64,000 nt of DNA from Planctomycetia bacterium. Lineage in GTDB: Bacteria; Planctomycetota; Phycisphaerae; UBA1845; UTPLA1. The DNA is taken from positions 1,364,001 through 1,428,000 of the forward strand of contig JABTTW010000001.1 of NCBI GenBank assembly GCA_015075745.1. The letters are read 5' to 3'. Made by a program: the position numbers and the translations under genes. The notes beneath the pieces are model-generated. The model ran no database searches. It was not told the DNA's origin and saw only the letters and a program-made list of their open reading frames with translations. Within the stretch, counting starts at the first letter, position 1, and every line of letters starts with the position of its first letter. Shown here piece by piece: positions 17,065-26,692 of this stretch.

Positions 17065-19065
17065 TCAAAGCGGTTTATCAAGCGTGGGCAACGGCGCGGA
17101 AAGTATCGCTTTGGCCTTGTCGAGTTGCTTGTGCCCACCGACCAGGACGAGCACGTCGCCGGCTTCCATTTTGGTGTCCGGTGAAGGATTGGTTTGAGGC
17201 CGTCCGCCCCTGACCAGGGCAATGATTGTGACGCCGGTGTTCGCCCGGAGATCCATCTCTCGGATCGTCTTGGAGGCGGCGGGGCTGTCGGATTCGAGCA
17301 TGAAGGTCTGCGTGGCGGTCGCCTCGAGCAGACTGAGCAGATCCGACCGCCCTTCACCGGCGGCCGGCCTTCCGCGGAGCATTCCGTAACCGCCCGCGCG
17401 GATCATGGTGATTTGCGCCTCGATGACGTTGTCCGGAATGCCAAAGTGCTTCAGGACGTGGGCGAAGATTTCGATGGAGGTCTCGAATTCCTCGGGGATG
17501 ACCTGATGCGCTCCGAGCCGATACAGATGTTCCAATTCGCTGATATACCTCGTCCGGGCTAGCACATAAAGGTCCGGCCGGCGCGACCTCGCCTGGGCGA
17601 CGATTCTCCGGGTAGCATCCTGATCGTTGATCGCAATGACCATTGCCCGCGCCGAACTCAATCCCGCGTAGTCGAGGATCGCATGCCGCGCCGCATCGCC
17701 GACCAGCACGCGATTGCTCGCGTCGCGGGCGACTTGTGCGAGCCGGCTGTTCATTTCGATGACGATGAATGGAATGCCGGTGGCCTTCAGCACCTTCGCC
17801 AGATTCTGCCCGTTGAGCCCGAAGCCAACAATGAGGACATGGTCCTTCATTTCCAGGGCATGTGAACTAACTTCAATCTCTGAGTCAGTTCCACCGGCAA
17901 GCCTTTGATGCACGGCCATGGAAAGCCGACCGGCCAACGGGAAGAAAAACGCGCCGAACATCATCGTTCCGACGATCAGGGCCGTGAACTGATTAAGGTG
18001 TCCATCGGACAAGATTCCGAGTCGATCGGCCTCGCGCGCCAGCACATAACCAAACTCGCTCACCGTGCAAAGCCCGATCCCCGAATAGATGCCCAACCGA
18101 AGCGGCCAACCGGCGAGGCGCACGGCCGCCGTCGTGAGCAGGCACTTGGCGATCAGGATGACGACGATTGCAGCGCCGATCATCGCCGCCTGCGGCGCAA
18201 TCGTGGACAGATCGACCAGCATTCCCATTGAGATAAAAAAGACGGCATTAAACACGTATCGAAACGGCATGATCTCCGCGGAAAGCTGGTGACGCAGGTC
18301 CGTCTGCGAGAGAATGAGCCCTGCAATGCACGCCCCCAAGGCCCACGACCAACCCGCCAGGCCCGCCAGCCACGCCCCGGTAATTGCCATCACGACGGCG
18401 AAAAGCGTGAGCAGTTCGCGACCGCCGTAACGGAGAATGGTCTGAAGTACTCTCGGCACTACCCATCGGGCGATCATCGTCACGACACCCAGCATGGCGA
18501 CCGACAGGACGCCGCGCAGGGTCGCCTCTTGCCAGCCCGCCCCGGTGCCCGCGGCGACGAGCGGAAGAAAGAGCATCAGCAGAATGACGAAGACATCCTG
18601 GAGCAGGAGAATTCCCGTGACCAGCGTGCCCCCGACGGAATTCGTCTCGCCTTGCTGGCTGAGCTGGTTCAGCACGATCGCCGTGCTTGCAAGGGAGACG
18701 GCCGCCGCGAGGACCAGCGATTCCGCCGAACTCGAATAGTGAAGGAACTGACCCACGGCATAGGCGACAACGCCGATCAGCGCGATCTGGATGCCCGCAG
18801 CCACGAGAAGCCGCCGGCCACTTCGTATGAGCGGCTCCGGAGAGAGCTCCAGCCCCACCGTGAAGAGCAACATCACGAGTCCAAGCTCCGAGAACTGCTC
18901 CACCGCTTCCGATGGAATCAGCTGAAGCCCCGAGGGCCCGATGACGATTCCGGCGAAGAGGAATCCGATGATCGCCGGAGCACGGAAAATGCGAAAAAGC
19001 CACGCAATGCACAGGGCCGCTCCGAAGAGGACGGCTGCCTGCGTCAGGAAGCTTGATCCGTGCAT
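17065..19065 (-). CDS. Kef-type K+/H+ or Na+/H+ antiporter (CPA2) with TrkA-N and TrkA-C domains
   Basis: The 666-residue protein has a CPA2 membrane domain of about 12-13 helices (residues 1-395, for example FLFAGIVIGPSGL and ELGLVMLLFTVGLELSP). A TrkA-N/RCK Rossmann domain follows at about 405-530 (LIVGFGLNGQNLAKVL), and a TrkA-C domain at about 575-660. It likely exchanges a monovalent cation for protons across the inner membrane, gated by nucleotide or ligand binding to the RCK part. The ATG at 19065 fits; no KefF-type partner gene is present. The region upstream is a 608-bp gap shared with the divergent signalling gene. Confidence 0.92.
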   Translation of the reverse strand: MHGSSFLTQAAVLFGAALCIAWLFRIFRAPAIIGFLFAGIVIGPSGLQLIPSEAVEQFSELGLVMLLFTVGLELSPEPLIRSGRRLLVAAGIQIALIGVVAYAVGQFLHYSSSAESLVLAAAVSLASTAIVLNQLSQQGETNSVGGTLVTGILLLQDVFVILLMLFLPLVAAGTGAGWQEATLRGVLSVAMLGVVTMIARWVVPRVLQTILRYGGRELLTLFAVVMAITGAWLAGLAGWSWALGACIAGLILSQTDLRHQLSAEIMPFRYVFNAVFFISMGMLVDLSTIAPQAAMIGAAIVVILIAKCLLTTAAVRLAGWPLRLGIYSGIGLCTVSEFGYVLAREADRLGILSDGHLNQFTALIVGTMMFGAFFFPLAGRLSMAVHQRLAGGTDSEIEVSSHALEMKDHVLIVGFGLNGQNLAKVLKATGIPFIVIEMNSRLAQVARDASNRVLVGDAARHAILDYAGLSSARAMVIAINDQDATRRIVAQARSRRPDLYVLARTRYISELEHLYRLGAHQVIPEEFETSIEIFAHVLKHFGIPDNVIEAQITMIRAGGYGMLRGRPAAGEGRSDLLSLLEATATQTFMLESDSPAASKTIREMDLRANTGVTIIALVRGGRPQTNPSPDTKMEAGDVLVLVGGHKQLDKAKAILSAPLPTLDKPL

Positions 19066-19673
19066 GTCGGCATGATACGTCGCACCGGGAAATTATTCAC
19101 GCGAAGGACTGCGCGTGCCGCGAGACACGAAACGCGGTGAGCCGCGCCGGTGCCGTTATGCCCGACGGTGACGGAGGGCGCGTACCTCGACCATTGCGAA
19201 CGCCACGAAACGACGATCGCTATGAGAAACGCAAGGACTTGCGGTTCGTCGGCCGTCATCTGGTGTAACGAGTTGATGACGTATTGACCGGATGCGAGGT
19301 CGCCGAGTATTCAGTTAATGACTGCTCCGGCGGGGTCGCCGGACTTAAAGGCACTATTCAACTGACTAAGGGGGGTGAATGGCACCGGGCGGAGTTTATC
19401 GTGCAACCCGGCAGACCCGGCCCTGGGATTCAAATGAGGGATCACCAAATCGGCATTTACAGCCGATAATCCAAGAAGCTCGACGACCATCGCGCTATGA
19501 ATTGCAAGGCTGCGACCGGACTGCTAAAATGTTTTACTAGGCCGGTACGATTGCCCAGGCAGGAACGAGATGTTCAGGTCAGACGGGATTGGCATGAGTA
19601 TTCAGTTAGACATTCTTTATCGAAGCCAATTCAGGCATATGCTGTTTAATAGGGACTGCATAAGGAGATTGTG
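19066..19673. other. 608-bp divergent intergenic region
   Basis: It lies between the antiporter (minus) and the PAS/GAF/receiver gene (plus). It contains a 13-bp direct repeat GAGTATTCAGTTA at 19305-19317 and 19596-19608, and a small GC-rich hairpin near 19329 (CCGGCGGGGTCGCCGG). A 61-codon frame at 19284-19469 has no ribosome-binding site or recognisable domain and is not called. Confidence 0.6.
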
Positions 19674-21335
19674 ATGGCGCAGCCGCGCGTGCTATTGTTG
19701 ATTCGGCCCGGATCGCAGATCGGGCCGCTCACATCGCGCGTGACGGAAGGCGCTGAGGTCGTCACCGTTTCTTCGTTTGACGAGGCGGTCGCGGCGATGC
19801 GGGACCACGTCTTCGATCTTGTTATTTCAGATCAGAGCGATTTTCTGGCGGTCGAGCGCGCCGCGGTCAATCAGCAGTCCGCGATGATTCTGGAGAACAT
19901 CGGCCAGGGCGTCTGCATCGTCAACCTGAATGGGCGACTTGTCTGGGCGAACCCCAAGATGCGGAGCTACCCGGAGGAGTTAATCGCGCAGGTATGCGGC
20001 GTCTGCGTCAAGACGTTCGGCGCGGCCCATGACAACGACCGCGGGCGACCGGCGCATCACCGAGCCCGGCGCGTGAGTTTGACGAGCCCGCGAGACGAGT
20101 ATTTTGAGATCACGATTTCGCCGATTCTCAACAGTCGCGAGGAGGTCATCCAGATCGCGGCGGTGGTCTGGGACGTGACCCACAGCCGGCGGCTGCAGAA
20201 AAAGATCGACGCAATCGATCTGGCGGGCCGGGAGCTGGTGCGGCTGGACGGCGAGTCGACGGCGGCGATGAACGTCGAGGAGCGCATCGACCTGTTGGAG
20301 CAGAAGATGCTCCGCTGCATGCACGACCTGCTGCACTTCGACAACTTCGCGGTTCTGCTGGTGGACAAGAAAACGAATCGGCTGGAGTTCGTGCTGCAGC
20401 ACGGCATGACGCCGCAGAGCCAGGACTACGAGATCATCGCCCTGCCCGAGGGGAACGGGATCAGCGGCTACGTCGCCGCGACGGGCCGGAGCTACATCTG
20501 TCACGATACTTCGAAAGACCCGCGATATCTTCAGGGGCTGGAGACTGCGAAGAGTTCGCTGACGGTCCCGCTTCGATTTCAGGACCGGATCATCGGGGCG
20601 TTCAACATCGAGTCGGACCGGCTGGCGGCGTTCAACGAAGAGGATCGCCAATACGCGGAGATTCTGGCGCGCTACGTCGCCATCGCCCTGAACATTCTCG
20701 ACCTGCTCATCATCGAGCGTAATGAGTCCACCGGCCGTCTGGCCGACGACGTGATCGGCGAGATCTCCGGCCCGCTGAACGACATCATTACCGAAGCACA
20801 GACCCTCAAGGAAGAGTACATCGGCAACGACGATCTTCGGCACCGTCTCAATGCCATCTGCGATCACGTCACGGAGATCAAGCAGAAGGTCAAGGACGTG
20901 GCGGTCCCGCGCGGCGGCATTCTCGGACGAAGCTCCGCGACGGCGTCCGATCCGCTTCTTTACGGAAAGCGCGTGCTGGTGGCGGACGACGAGGAGGTCA
21001 TCCGCGAGACGATCGCCGGGGTCCTGCGAAAGGCGGGCTGCGAAGTAGAGACCGCGCCTGACGGCGCGGCGGCGATTACCGCGGTCAACGCACAATCGTT
21101 TGACCTGCTGGTGGCGGATATTCGAATGCCGCACAAGAGCGGCTACGAAGTGTTCGCGGCGGCGCGTGATTTGAATGCGGACATCGCCGTGATCTTGATG
21201 ACCGGCTTCGGGTATGACCCGAATCATTCCATCGTTCGGGCGCGTAAAGAGGGCCTGAACGCCGTTCTGTTCAAGCCTTTCAAGGTGGAGCAGCTTCTGG
21301 CCGAGGTTCGGGGCGCATTTCAGCCGGCGAGCTGA
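19674..21335 (+). CDS. PAS-GAF-receiver signalling protein without kinase or output domain
   Basis: The ATG at 19674 follows AAGGAG (19662-19667) with good spacing; an adjacent GTG at 19671 is less likely. The 553-residue chain begins with a degenerate receiver-like segment (about 1-60), then a PAS domain (about 65-175, ILENIGQGVCIVNLNGRLVW) and a GAF domain (about 200-345). A helical linker (about 350-415) resembles a dimerisation helix pair but has no kinase H-box pattern. A complete receiver domain is at about 435-550, with phosphoacceptor Asp482 (VADIRMP) and Lys in FKPFK. No HATPase domain is present, so it probably acts as a phosphorelay intermediate or a sensory regulator. It converges on the pseudopilin gene with only 2 bp between stops. 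Confidence 0.85.
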   Translation: MAQPRVLLLIRPGSQIGPLTSRVTEGAEVVTVSSFDEAVAAMRDHVFDLVISDQSDFLAVERAAVNQQSAMILENIGQGVCIVNLNGRLVWANPKMRSYPEELIAQVCGVCVKTFGAAHDNDRGRPAHHRARRVSLTSPRDEYFEITISPILNSREEVIQIAAVVWDVTHSRRLQKKIDAIDLAGRELVRLDGESTAAMNVEERIDLLEQKMLRCMHDLLHFDNFAVLLVDKKTNRLEFVLQHGMTPQSQDYEIIALPEGNGISGYVAATGRSYICHDTSKDPRYLQGLETAKSSLTVPLRFQDRIIGAFNIESDRLAAFNEEDRQYAEILARYVAIALNILDLLIIERNESTGRLADDVIGEISGPLNDIITEAQTLKEEYIGNDDLRHRLNAICDHVTEIKQKVKDVAVPRGGILGRSSATASDPLLYGKRVLVADDEEVIRETIAGVLRKAGCEVETAPDGAAAITAVNAQSFDLLVADIRMPHKSGYEVFAAARDLNADIAVILMTGFGYDPNHSIVRARKEGLNAVLFKPFKVEQLLAEVRGAFQPAS

Positions 21336-21337
21336 GA

Positions 21338-22105
21338 TCAATCCGGCTGGAATTCCCAACGAGACCAGGGTTCGGAGACGGGATCGTCCGTGGACAGGAC
21401 GTGGCCGCCGATGAATCCGACGTTCATCCTTCCCATGTGACGCATCGCGGGAAACCAGGACACACCCGATTCGTAGGCGTCTTTTTGATCGTCGTATTTC
21501 ATGGGCGGCGCGGAATAGTAGGGCGAGATTCGTCGCTCGACGGCGACCTCACCGGCGACGTCAAAGACCAGCGGCACGTCAGGATTGGTGAGTATCCTGC
21601 TTGAGAGGTACGCGGTGGTGGGAAAAGGCTTGCCCTTGATGAAGCGCGTCTTGCGGTCGAGTCGCTTGTTGAATCCGCTGCTGACTTCTTTTTGCGGTCC
21701 GACTGCGCCGGCGCTGCAGGGGACGCCGGAGCGGCGCGTCAGCCGAGCGCCTTTTTCGGGGCACACCAGCGGCGACTCGGAGGCCTTGATGAATTCGGAT
21801 TCGGACTTGGGCCCCTGCCAGAATTCGTGAACCTGATAGAGCGATTCCTGGAAGTCCTCCAGAAGAAAGCGATCGGCTCCGAGGTTTTGGCTGTCACCGC
21901 GCAAACCGGCGCCGCTTTCATCGGCAAACTCAATGAAACGCTGGACGACGGTTCGGTATTTGGCGCGACACTCCACATCCTTGGCGGCGTGGCGTCCGGC
22001 GCTGAGTGCGGGCATGAGGATGGCAAGCAGAAGTGCGATCACGCCGATTGCGATCAGCAACTCCACGAGGGTCAGGCCTCGAGATCTTCTTGCCGGGCAG
22101 ATCAT
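21338..22105 (-). CDS. Type II secretion/type IV pilus-like pseudopilin
   Basis: The 255-residue protein has a prepilin peptidase motif, RSRG|LTLVELLIAIG, with cleavage after Gly10 and Glu15 as the conserved Glu5 of the mature chain. A hydrophobic helix follows (about 11-33). The C-terminal MRHMGRMNVGFIGGHV is a variant of the H-x9-DG tail of planctomycete pseudopilins, with Gly in place of the usual Asp. The ATG at 22105 is chosen over a TTG three codons upstream. After processing by PilD-type peptidase it would assemble in an inner-membrane pseudopilus. It is downstream of the dockerin gene, with a 215-bp gap. Confidence 0.87.
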   Translation of the reverse strand: MICPARRSRGLTLVELLIAIGVIALLLAILMPALSAGRHAAKDVECRAKYRTVVQRFIEFADESGAGLRGDSQNLGADRFLLEDFQESLYQVHEFWQGPKSESEFIKASESPLVCPEKGARLTRRSGVPCSAGAVGPQKEVSSGFNKRLDRKTRFIKGKPFPTTAYLSSRILTNPDVPLVFDVAGEVAVERRISPYYSAPPMKYDDQKDAYESGVSWFPAMRHMGRMNVGFIGGHVLSTDDPVSEPWSRWEFQPD

Positions 22106-22320
22106 ATGAGTCAACTCTGCGCTGCCGGCGGGACACCGGTGCGCAACTTCCTCCGCCGTCTGGGATTATACAGGACCTTGGATGGGAAGTGAATCGGGAG
22201 CACGCCGATTTGTGGCGGACCCGTTGGTGGGAGCCGGTTTTCACAGCAGGAGGGCCGGTTGACGGGAGTGGGATCGGCGGTTCCGAACGGGTCGTGGGGT
22301 GGGGACAGCAGAATTGTGGG

Positions 22321-23838
22321 CTATTGATCGAGCAGGAGGTTTACAAAGCCACTGATGTCCCGCCCGTCGATGACGCCGTCGCCATTGATGTCTCCGCGGG
22401 TATCGGGGGTGATCCCATTGTGGGTACTGGCGTATTCCTGGGGCAAAAGCAGGCCTTGGACGAAATCGGACACATCCGAGGTTTCGAGGATCTGGTCGAG
22501 GTTCTTGTCCCCGAGAACGACGGCATCGGCCTGGGTCACGTAACCGTCGTAATTCGTGTCGTAGGCACAGAAGTTGGGGGAGAAGTTGATGAGGTCGATG
22601 CTCTCATTTGTGCCATTCTTGTCCTCGTCGTAGCCGGGCTGTCCGTCGTGGTCGGTCACGAAGGCAAGCAGTGCGGCGACGTCCTGGGCATTGACCGCGC
22701 CGTCACCATTGAAGTCGCCGGTCCGAACGTTGGGCGTGATGTCGGTCCAGATGAACTTGGCCCCCCACGGCTGCTGCGATTCGTAGGCGCTGCCGACCAG
22801 GACGCAGGTACGCCAGTTGGCAGGGTTCATGGCAGAGGAAACGTTGGCGTACTGCCACCCGGCGATTAGCTGGAACTCCGGCATCCAGGTCATATAGGGA
22901 TCGGCGTAGGTGGCACTGAATTGGAGGTCGAGCAGGGCTTCCTCGATGGAATTGTCGTTGATGTCGCAGCCGTCGTTGGGCTGGGGCGACATGCTTGAGC
23001 CATTCAATTGGGCGCAGGCTCCGTTGGTCAGGCCGTAGACGAGTGACACGGTGGTGCGGTTGGTGACTGTATCGTGCGCGAATCGCAACTTGGTCTCCGG
23101 CGTGTAGCGACCGGGACGTTCGACGCACTTGAATGCAAAATCCTCAAAGCCGTGGGCGCGGTGGAGGAATTCGCCGCGCAGGACCCAGGTCTCGCCCGCT
23201 TCGAAAACCGCCGGATTGCCGCCGGGCTTTTCGACAACGACCGAGATGCTTTCGATCTGATCCCCGAAAAGAGAGATATGAAACTCCTCGCCGCTGCGCT
23301 CTGCGTAGGGTGGAGTCGAAAAAGTACTGTCCAGCATGCTTCCGAGTAACACAGCCCGACCGGCAAAGCGCGCTTCGCTGGTCATGCCTCCGAATCGGGC
23401 GGCGTTGGCGAGATACCTGTTCTGAGGATAGCTCAACTCACCGCCGGTATTCGAATCGGCGTCGAGGTCAAACTCGACAAAGCCGAAGACCGGGTGGGGG
23501 CCATAGCAGAATGGGGAGTAGGTCGGGAACTCGTCGTCATAGCCGATGGGACCGGGCGGATTGATCAAGCCCACAAAGACGATGTCGAATCGGACGAACT
23601 GCCCCGCCGAACTCCACTGACCGGTGAAACGATCGGCCCAGGGAAAGTCGGGTGCGAATTTCCCCAGGCGCGTTTCGACAATATCGGGCAAGCGATGAGT
23701 GAGGGGATTAAACGGGCCGTCGTTTCCTTCGTCGGTTCGTCGAATGGTCGCGTCGCCGGCGGCGTCGGTGGCCACGATGGGCTGCGCCGGCGCAGGCGTT
23801 ACCAGGCTCAACATGACGAGCCAGGGAAGGGCGCGCAT
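22321..23838 (-). CDS. Secreted protein of unknown fold with multiple dockerin-type Ca2+ loops
   Basis: The 505-residue product begins with a signal peptide (MRALPWLVMLSLVTPAPAQ). The central 300 residues show no family I recognise. They are rich in aromatic residues and acidic loops, including EFDLDADSNTGGELSYP, which may bind calcium. The last 140 residues carry several EF-hand-like loops: GDFNGDGAVNAQDV, YDTNYDGYVTQADAV and GDINGDGVIDGRDISGFV. The start ATG (23838) is 19 bp after the stop of the NtrC-type regulator, which suggests co-transcription with the sensor system. It is probably extracellular; I infer adhesion or matrix attachment, not an enzyme. Confidence 0.78.
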   Translation of the reverse strand: MRALPWLVMLSLVTPAPAQPIVATDAAGDATIRRTDEGNDGPFNPLTHRLPDIVETRLGKFAPDFPWADRFTGQWSSAGQFVRFDIVFVGLINPPGPIGYDDEFPTYSPFCYGPHPVFGFVEFDLDADSNTGGELSYPQNRYLANAARFGGMTSEARFAGRAVLLGSMLDSTFSTPPYAERSGEEFHISLFGDQIESISVVVEKPGGNPAVFEAGETWVLRGEFLHRAHGFEDFAFKCVERPGRYTPETKLRFAHDTVTNRTTVSLVYGLTNGACAQLNGSSMSPQPNDGCDINDNSIEEALLDLQFSATYADPYMTWMPEFQLIAGWQYANVSSAMNPANWRTCVLVGSAYESQQPWGAKFIWTDITPNVRTGDFNGDGAVNAQDVAALLAFVTDHDGQPGYDEDKNGTNESIDLINFSPNFCAYDTNYDGYVTQADAVVLGDKNLDQILETSDVSDFVQGLLLPQEYASTHNGITPDTRGDINGDGVIDGRDISGFVNLLLDQ

Positions 23839-23857
23839 TCGGATTGACGGCCTATGA

Positions 23858-25270
23858 TCAGACACTCTCACGAGCCGCCTCCATGGACTTGTTGAGTCGA
23901 TAGCGCAGGGCCTCGCGGGTGATGCCCAGTAATCTGGCCGCCCGGCTGAGATTCTGACCGGTGTATTCAAAGGCGGCGACGAGAATCGCGTGTTCGACTT
24001 CATCCAGGGTGGGTCGGCCCTTTTCAAAGTCCATGTTGATGACACGACCGTGCGGAAGACCGAGGGAAACGTCGGGCGTGCGCATGTCGGACAGCAAGGG
24101 CAGTTGAGCGCGGTCGATGGACTCGGAGTCGGCCTGAAGGACGCAACTCTCGATCAGGTGAGACAATTCGCGGACATTGCCGCGCCAATCACATTCCTGG
24201 AGGGCGCGACATGCGTCGTCGGTAAAGCGGCGCCGGCCCAGACCGAACTTCGCACTGTGCATCGCCAGGAAATGATTGGCGAGCAGGACGACGTCCTCGC
24301 GCCTTTCGCGAAGCGGGGGGACGATGATCTCGACCACGCGCAGGCGATGGTACAGGTCGCGCCGAAACTCGCCGCTCTCGACGGCGGCGGGCAGGTCACG
24401 GTTAGTGGCGGCCACGACGTGGACATTCATCGGGCGCGTCTGAGTGCCGCCGACGGGGCGAATCGCGCGGTGCTCGATGGCATGGAGGAGCTTGGCCTGA
24501 ATATCGGCTTCCATGTGGCCAATCTCGTCGAGGAACAGGGTGCCGCCCTGGGCCACTTCAAACAGGCCGCGCTTGGCCTGCTGAGCACTGGTGAATGCGC
24601 CGCGGACGTGGCCGAATAATTCAGACTCAAAGAGCGACGACGGCAGGGCCGTACAGTTCACGTGAATAAACGGCCGGCCTCTGCGCGGGCCCTGATAGTG
24701 AATCGCCCGAGCGACGAGGTCCTTGCCCGTTCCGGTCTCGCCCATGATGAGGACGGTCGGCGGATCTCCCCGATCGAGGACGCCGGGGCGGGTGAGTCGG
24801 CGGATGGCCTGCCTGATCGATTCGATGGACTCGGATTTGCCGAGAATCCGATCGAGACCGCTGCTTTGCTCTTCGCGATGCTTGAGGAGGAAGAGGTTGT
24901 CGGAAATCTGCTGGTGCTCGACGAGCCGGGCGACGACCAACTGCAACTCGTCGAGATCGACGGGCTTGGTGAGGTATTCGGCGGCGCCGTTCTTCATGGC
25001 CTCGACGGCGATGCGCTCGCTGCCGTGGGCTGTTACCACGATGAAGTTGGTCAGCGGCGACTCCGCCTTCATCTGGGGCAGCAGCTTCAGCCCGTCGGCG
25101 TCGGGCAGGCGAATGTCCAGCAGGACGACGTCGGGTACCATTTCGGAAAAGGCGGGAAGCGACTCCCGACCGGTGTGCACCACTCGCACTTCGTGGCCGT
25201 GGGCCGTGAGTTTCTCCGCGACGTTTTTCGCAAGAACGCGTTCATCTTCGACGATCATGATGCGTGCCAT
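23858..25270 (-). CDS. Sigma-54-dependent response regulator, NtrC family
   Basis: This 470-residue protein has three domains. The receiver (1-115) has phosphoacceptor Asp52 and Lys102. The AAA+ sigma-54 interaction domain has Walker A GETGTGKD at 177-184, Walker B TLFLDE at 244-249, and the sigma-54 contact loop GAFTSA at 224-229 where GAFTGA is usual. A Fis-type helix-turn-helix is at about 425-465 (NLSRAARLLGITREALRYRL). It should activate sigma-54 promoters on phosphorylation by the kinase encoded 27 bp upstream. The Gly-to-Ser change in the loop occurs in some relatives and need not abolish function. The dockerin gene follows after 19 bp. Confidence 0.95.
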   Translation of the reverse strand: MARIMIVEDERVLAKNVAEKLTAHGHEVRVVHTGRESLPAFSEMVPDVVLLDIRLPDADGLKLLPQMKAESPLTNFIVVTAHGSERIAVEAMKNGAAEYLTKPVDLDELQLVVARLVEHQQISDNLFLLKHREEQSSGLDRILGKSESIESIRQAIRRLTRPGVLDRGDPPTVLIMGETGTGKDLVARAIHYQGPRRGRPFIHVNCTALPSSLFESELFGHVRGAFTSAQQAKRGLFEVAQGGTLFLDEIGHMEADIQAKLLHAIEHRAIRPVGGTQTRPMNVHVVAATNRDLPAAVESGEFRRDLYHRLRVVEIIVPPLRERREDVVLLANHFLAMHSAKFGLGRRRFTDDACRALQECDWRGNVRELSHLIESCVLQADSESIDRAQLPLLSDMRTPDVSLGLPHGRVINMDFEKGRPTLDEVEHAILVAAFEYTGQNLSRAARLLGITREALRYRLNKSMEAARESV

Positions 25271-25297
25271 TTGACACTTCCTATCTGACGAGGACCG

Positions 25298-26680
25298 TTA
25301 CGGCCCGACGTCTTCACCCTTGTTCACCGCCACTGACGGTAAATCCACCACAAAACGAGCCCCCTTCTGAGAGGATGCGAGGCGAACATCGCCCCCATGT
25401 AGTCGAGCGTAGCGCCGCGCCGTGGCCAACCCGATCCCGGTTCCGCCGGGCTTGGTCGTCATGAATAAGTCAAACAGGTTGTCCTTCAATTCGTCGCTGA
25501 CGCCTGATCCCTGATCCTGCACGGCGATTTCAATGCGACCGTTGGCATTGGGTCGCTCGCAGCTCACGACAATGCGATCACCGGAATTCGAATGATCCAT
25601 CGCATTGGAGATTAGTTCGATCACGACTTGTTCGAGCTGGGCCTGGTCGCCCTGAAGCGTTACCTCGCTTTGCGGCAACTGCAAGTCGAGGGCGATGCCG
25701 CGATTGGTCAGCTCGGAGGCAAGCCCATCGGTCGCGGACTTGATGACCTGTGTGAGATTGATCGCGGCAAATCCATCGGCGGTGGCGCGGGAGAGGGCCA
25801 GCAGGCCGGTGACACGGTCGCCGAGTCGTCGGCCTTCTTCGAGCACGTCCTGTAGGCGCGTGCGCGAGGCGGGATCGAGTTGGCCGAGTTGCAGAGTTAA
25901 CTGGGCGGAGCTTCGAATTCCCGCGAGCGGATTGCGAATGCCGTGGGCGACGCTGGAACAGAGCTCTCCGACGGCGGCGAGGCGTTCGCGGCGCTCCTCG
26001 CGAAGGCGCCGGCGCTCGATGTCGAGAGATCGCTCGGTCAAGTAGAGACGTCTGCCGAAACCGAGAATGCCCACCAGGATGACGAGGACGGCGGCGATGA
26101 GGTAGCGTTCGTCGCGTGCGCGCTTTTCCAGATCGCGCTGGTGAATGAGTAGCATTTCGTCGCGCAGGGCGGTATTGCGGCTCTCAATGATGCCGAGGGC
26201 GGTCAATGCTTCGCGCTGTGCGGCGTCCATCTTCGCCATGGCCCAGCCGGCGCGGCGCGTGGCCTCGTGCCGCGATTGCTCGTCGGCGGACTTATCGGTG
26301 AGAACGGCGTATTCCTCGAAGAGTTGATCGCCGGATTCGAAGATCTGGTTGATGGCGTCTTCGGGGAGCGGGCCGAGCTGCCTGATCTCCCGGCCTTCGT
26401 TAATAACGTCGATCATGCGGACTTTTTCGAATGCGAATCGACTGGCGCAATCATCAACGGCCTGAGTCAGGAAGACTTCGGTGGCCGGCGCGTTGAGCCT
26501 CACGATCCGCTCCTCGGCACGTTGCAGCCACTTTGAATGTTCATCATGCTCACCCGCCTTTTCGATCAGCAACTCCGCATCGCGGGTCGTTTCGCTGTGC
26601 ACCTGGAGCGTCAGCAGAATGACGACCGCATTGAAAAGCGCAAGCAGGAGGCAAACGTGGTAAGAGCGAATTCGGGACAC
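25298..26680 (-). CDS. Membrane sensor histidine kinase partnered with the NtrC regulator
   Basis: The start is GTG 26680, supported by GGAG eight bases upstream (26689-26692); an in-frame TTG at 26770 would add 30 unlikely residues before the first membrane helix. The 460-residue protein has a transmembrane helix at about 9-26 and a mostly helical periplasmic sensor at about 27-192. A second helix is at about 193-211. A HisKA domain has the phosphoacceptor His246 (SSVAHGIRNPLAGI). The HATPase_c domain has N-box ELISNAMDH, G1 DQGSGVS and G2 GGTGIGLA. The arrangement resembles ZraS/AtoS-type kinases. It likely phosphorylates Asp52 of the regulator; the signal is unknown. Confidence 0.92.
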   Translation of the reverse strand: MSRIRSYHVCLLLALFNAVVILLTLQVHSETTRDAELLIEKAGEHDEHSKWLQRAEERIVRLNAPATEVFLTQAVDDCASRFAFEKVRMIDVINEGREIRQLGPLPEDAINQIFESGDQLFEEYAVLTDKSADEQSRHEATRRAGWAMAKMDAAQREALTALGIIESRNTALRDEMLLIHQRDLEKRARDERYLIAAVLVILVGILGFGRRLYLTERSLDIERRRLREERRERLAAVGELCSSVAHGIRNPLAGIRSSAQLTLQLGQLDPASRTRLQDVLEEGRRLGDRVTGLLALSRATADGFAAINLTQVIKSATDGLASELTNRGIALDLQLPQSEVTLQGDQAQLEQVVIELISNAMDHSNSGDRIVVSCERPNANGRIEIAVQDQGSGVSDELKDNLFDLFMTTKPGGTGIGLATARRYARLHGGDVRLASSQKGARFVVDLPSVAVNKGEDVGP

Positions 26681-26688
26681 CTGCGAAT

Positions 26689-26692
26689 CTCC
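26689..26692 (-). promoter_or_regulatory. Ribosome-binding site that decides the kinase start
   Basis: GGAG on the minus strand, eight bases before the GTG at 26680. It supports this start over the TTG 90 bases upstream. Confidence 0.6.

Noticed and set aside
19284-19469. 61-codon open frame in the divergent region
   Set aside because: No ribosome-binding site and no recognisable domain; it is crossed by a hairpin.
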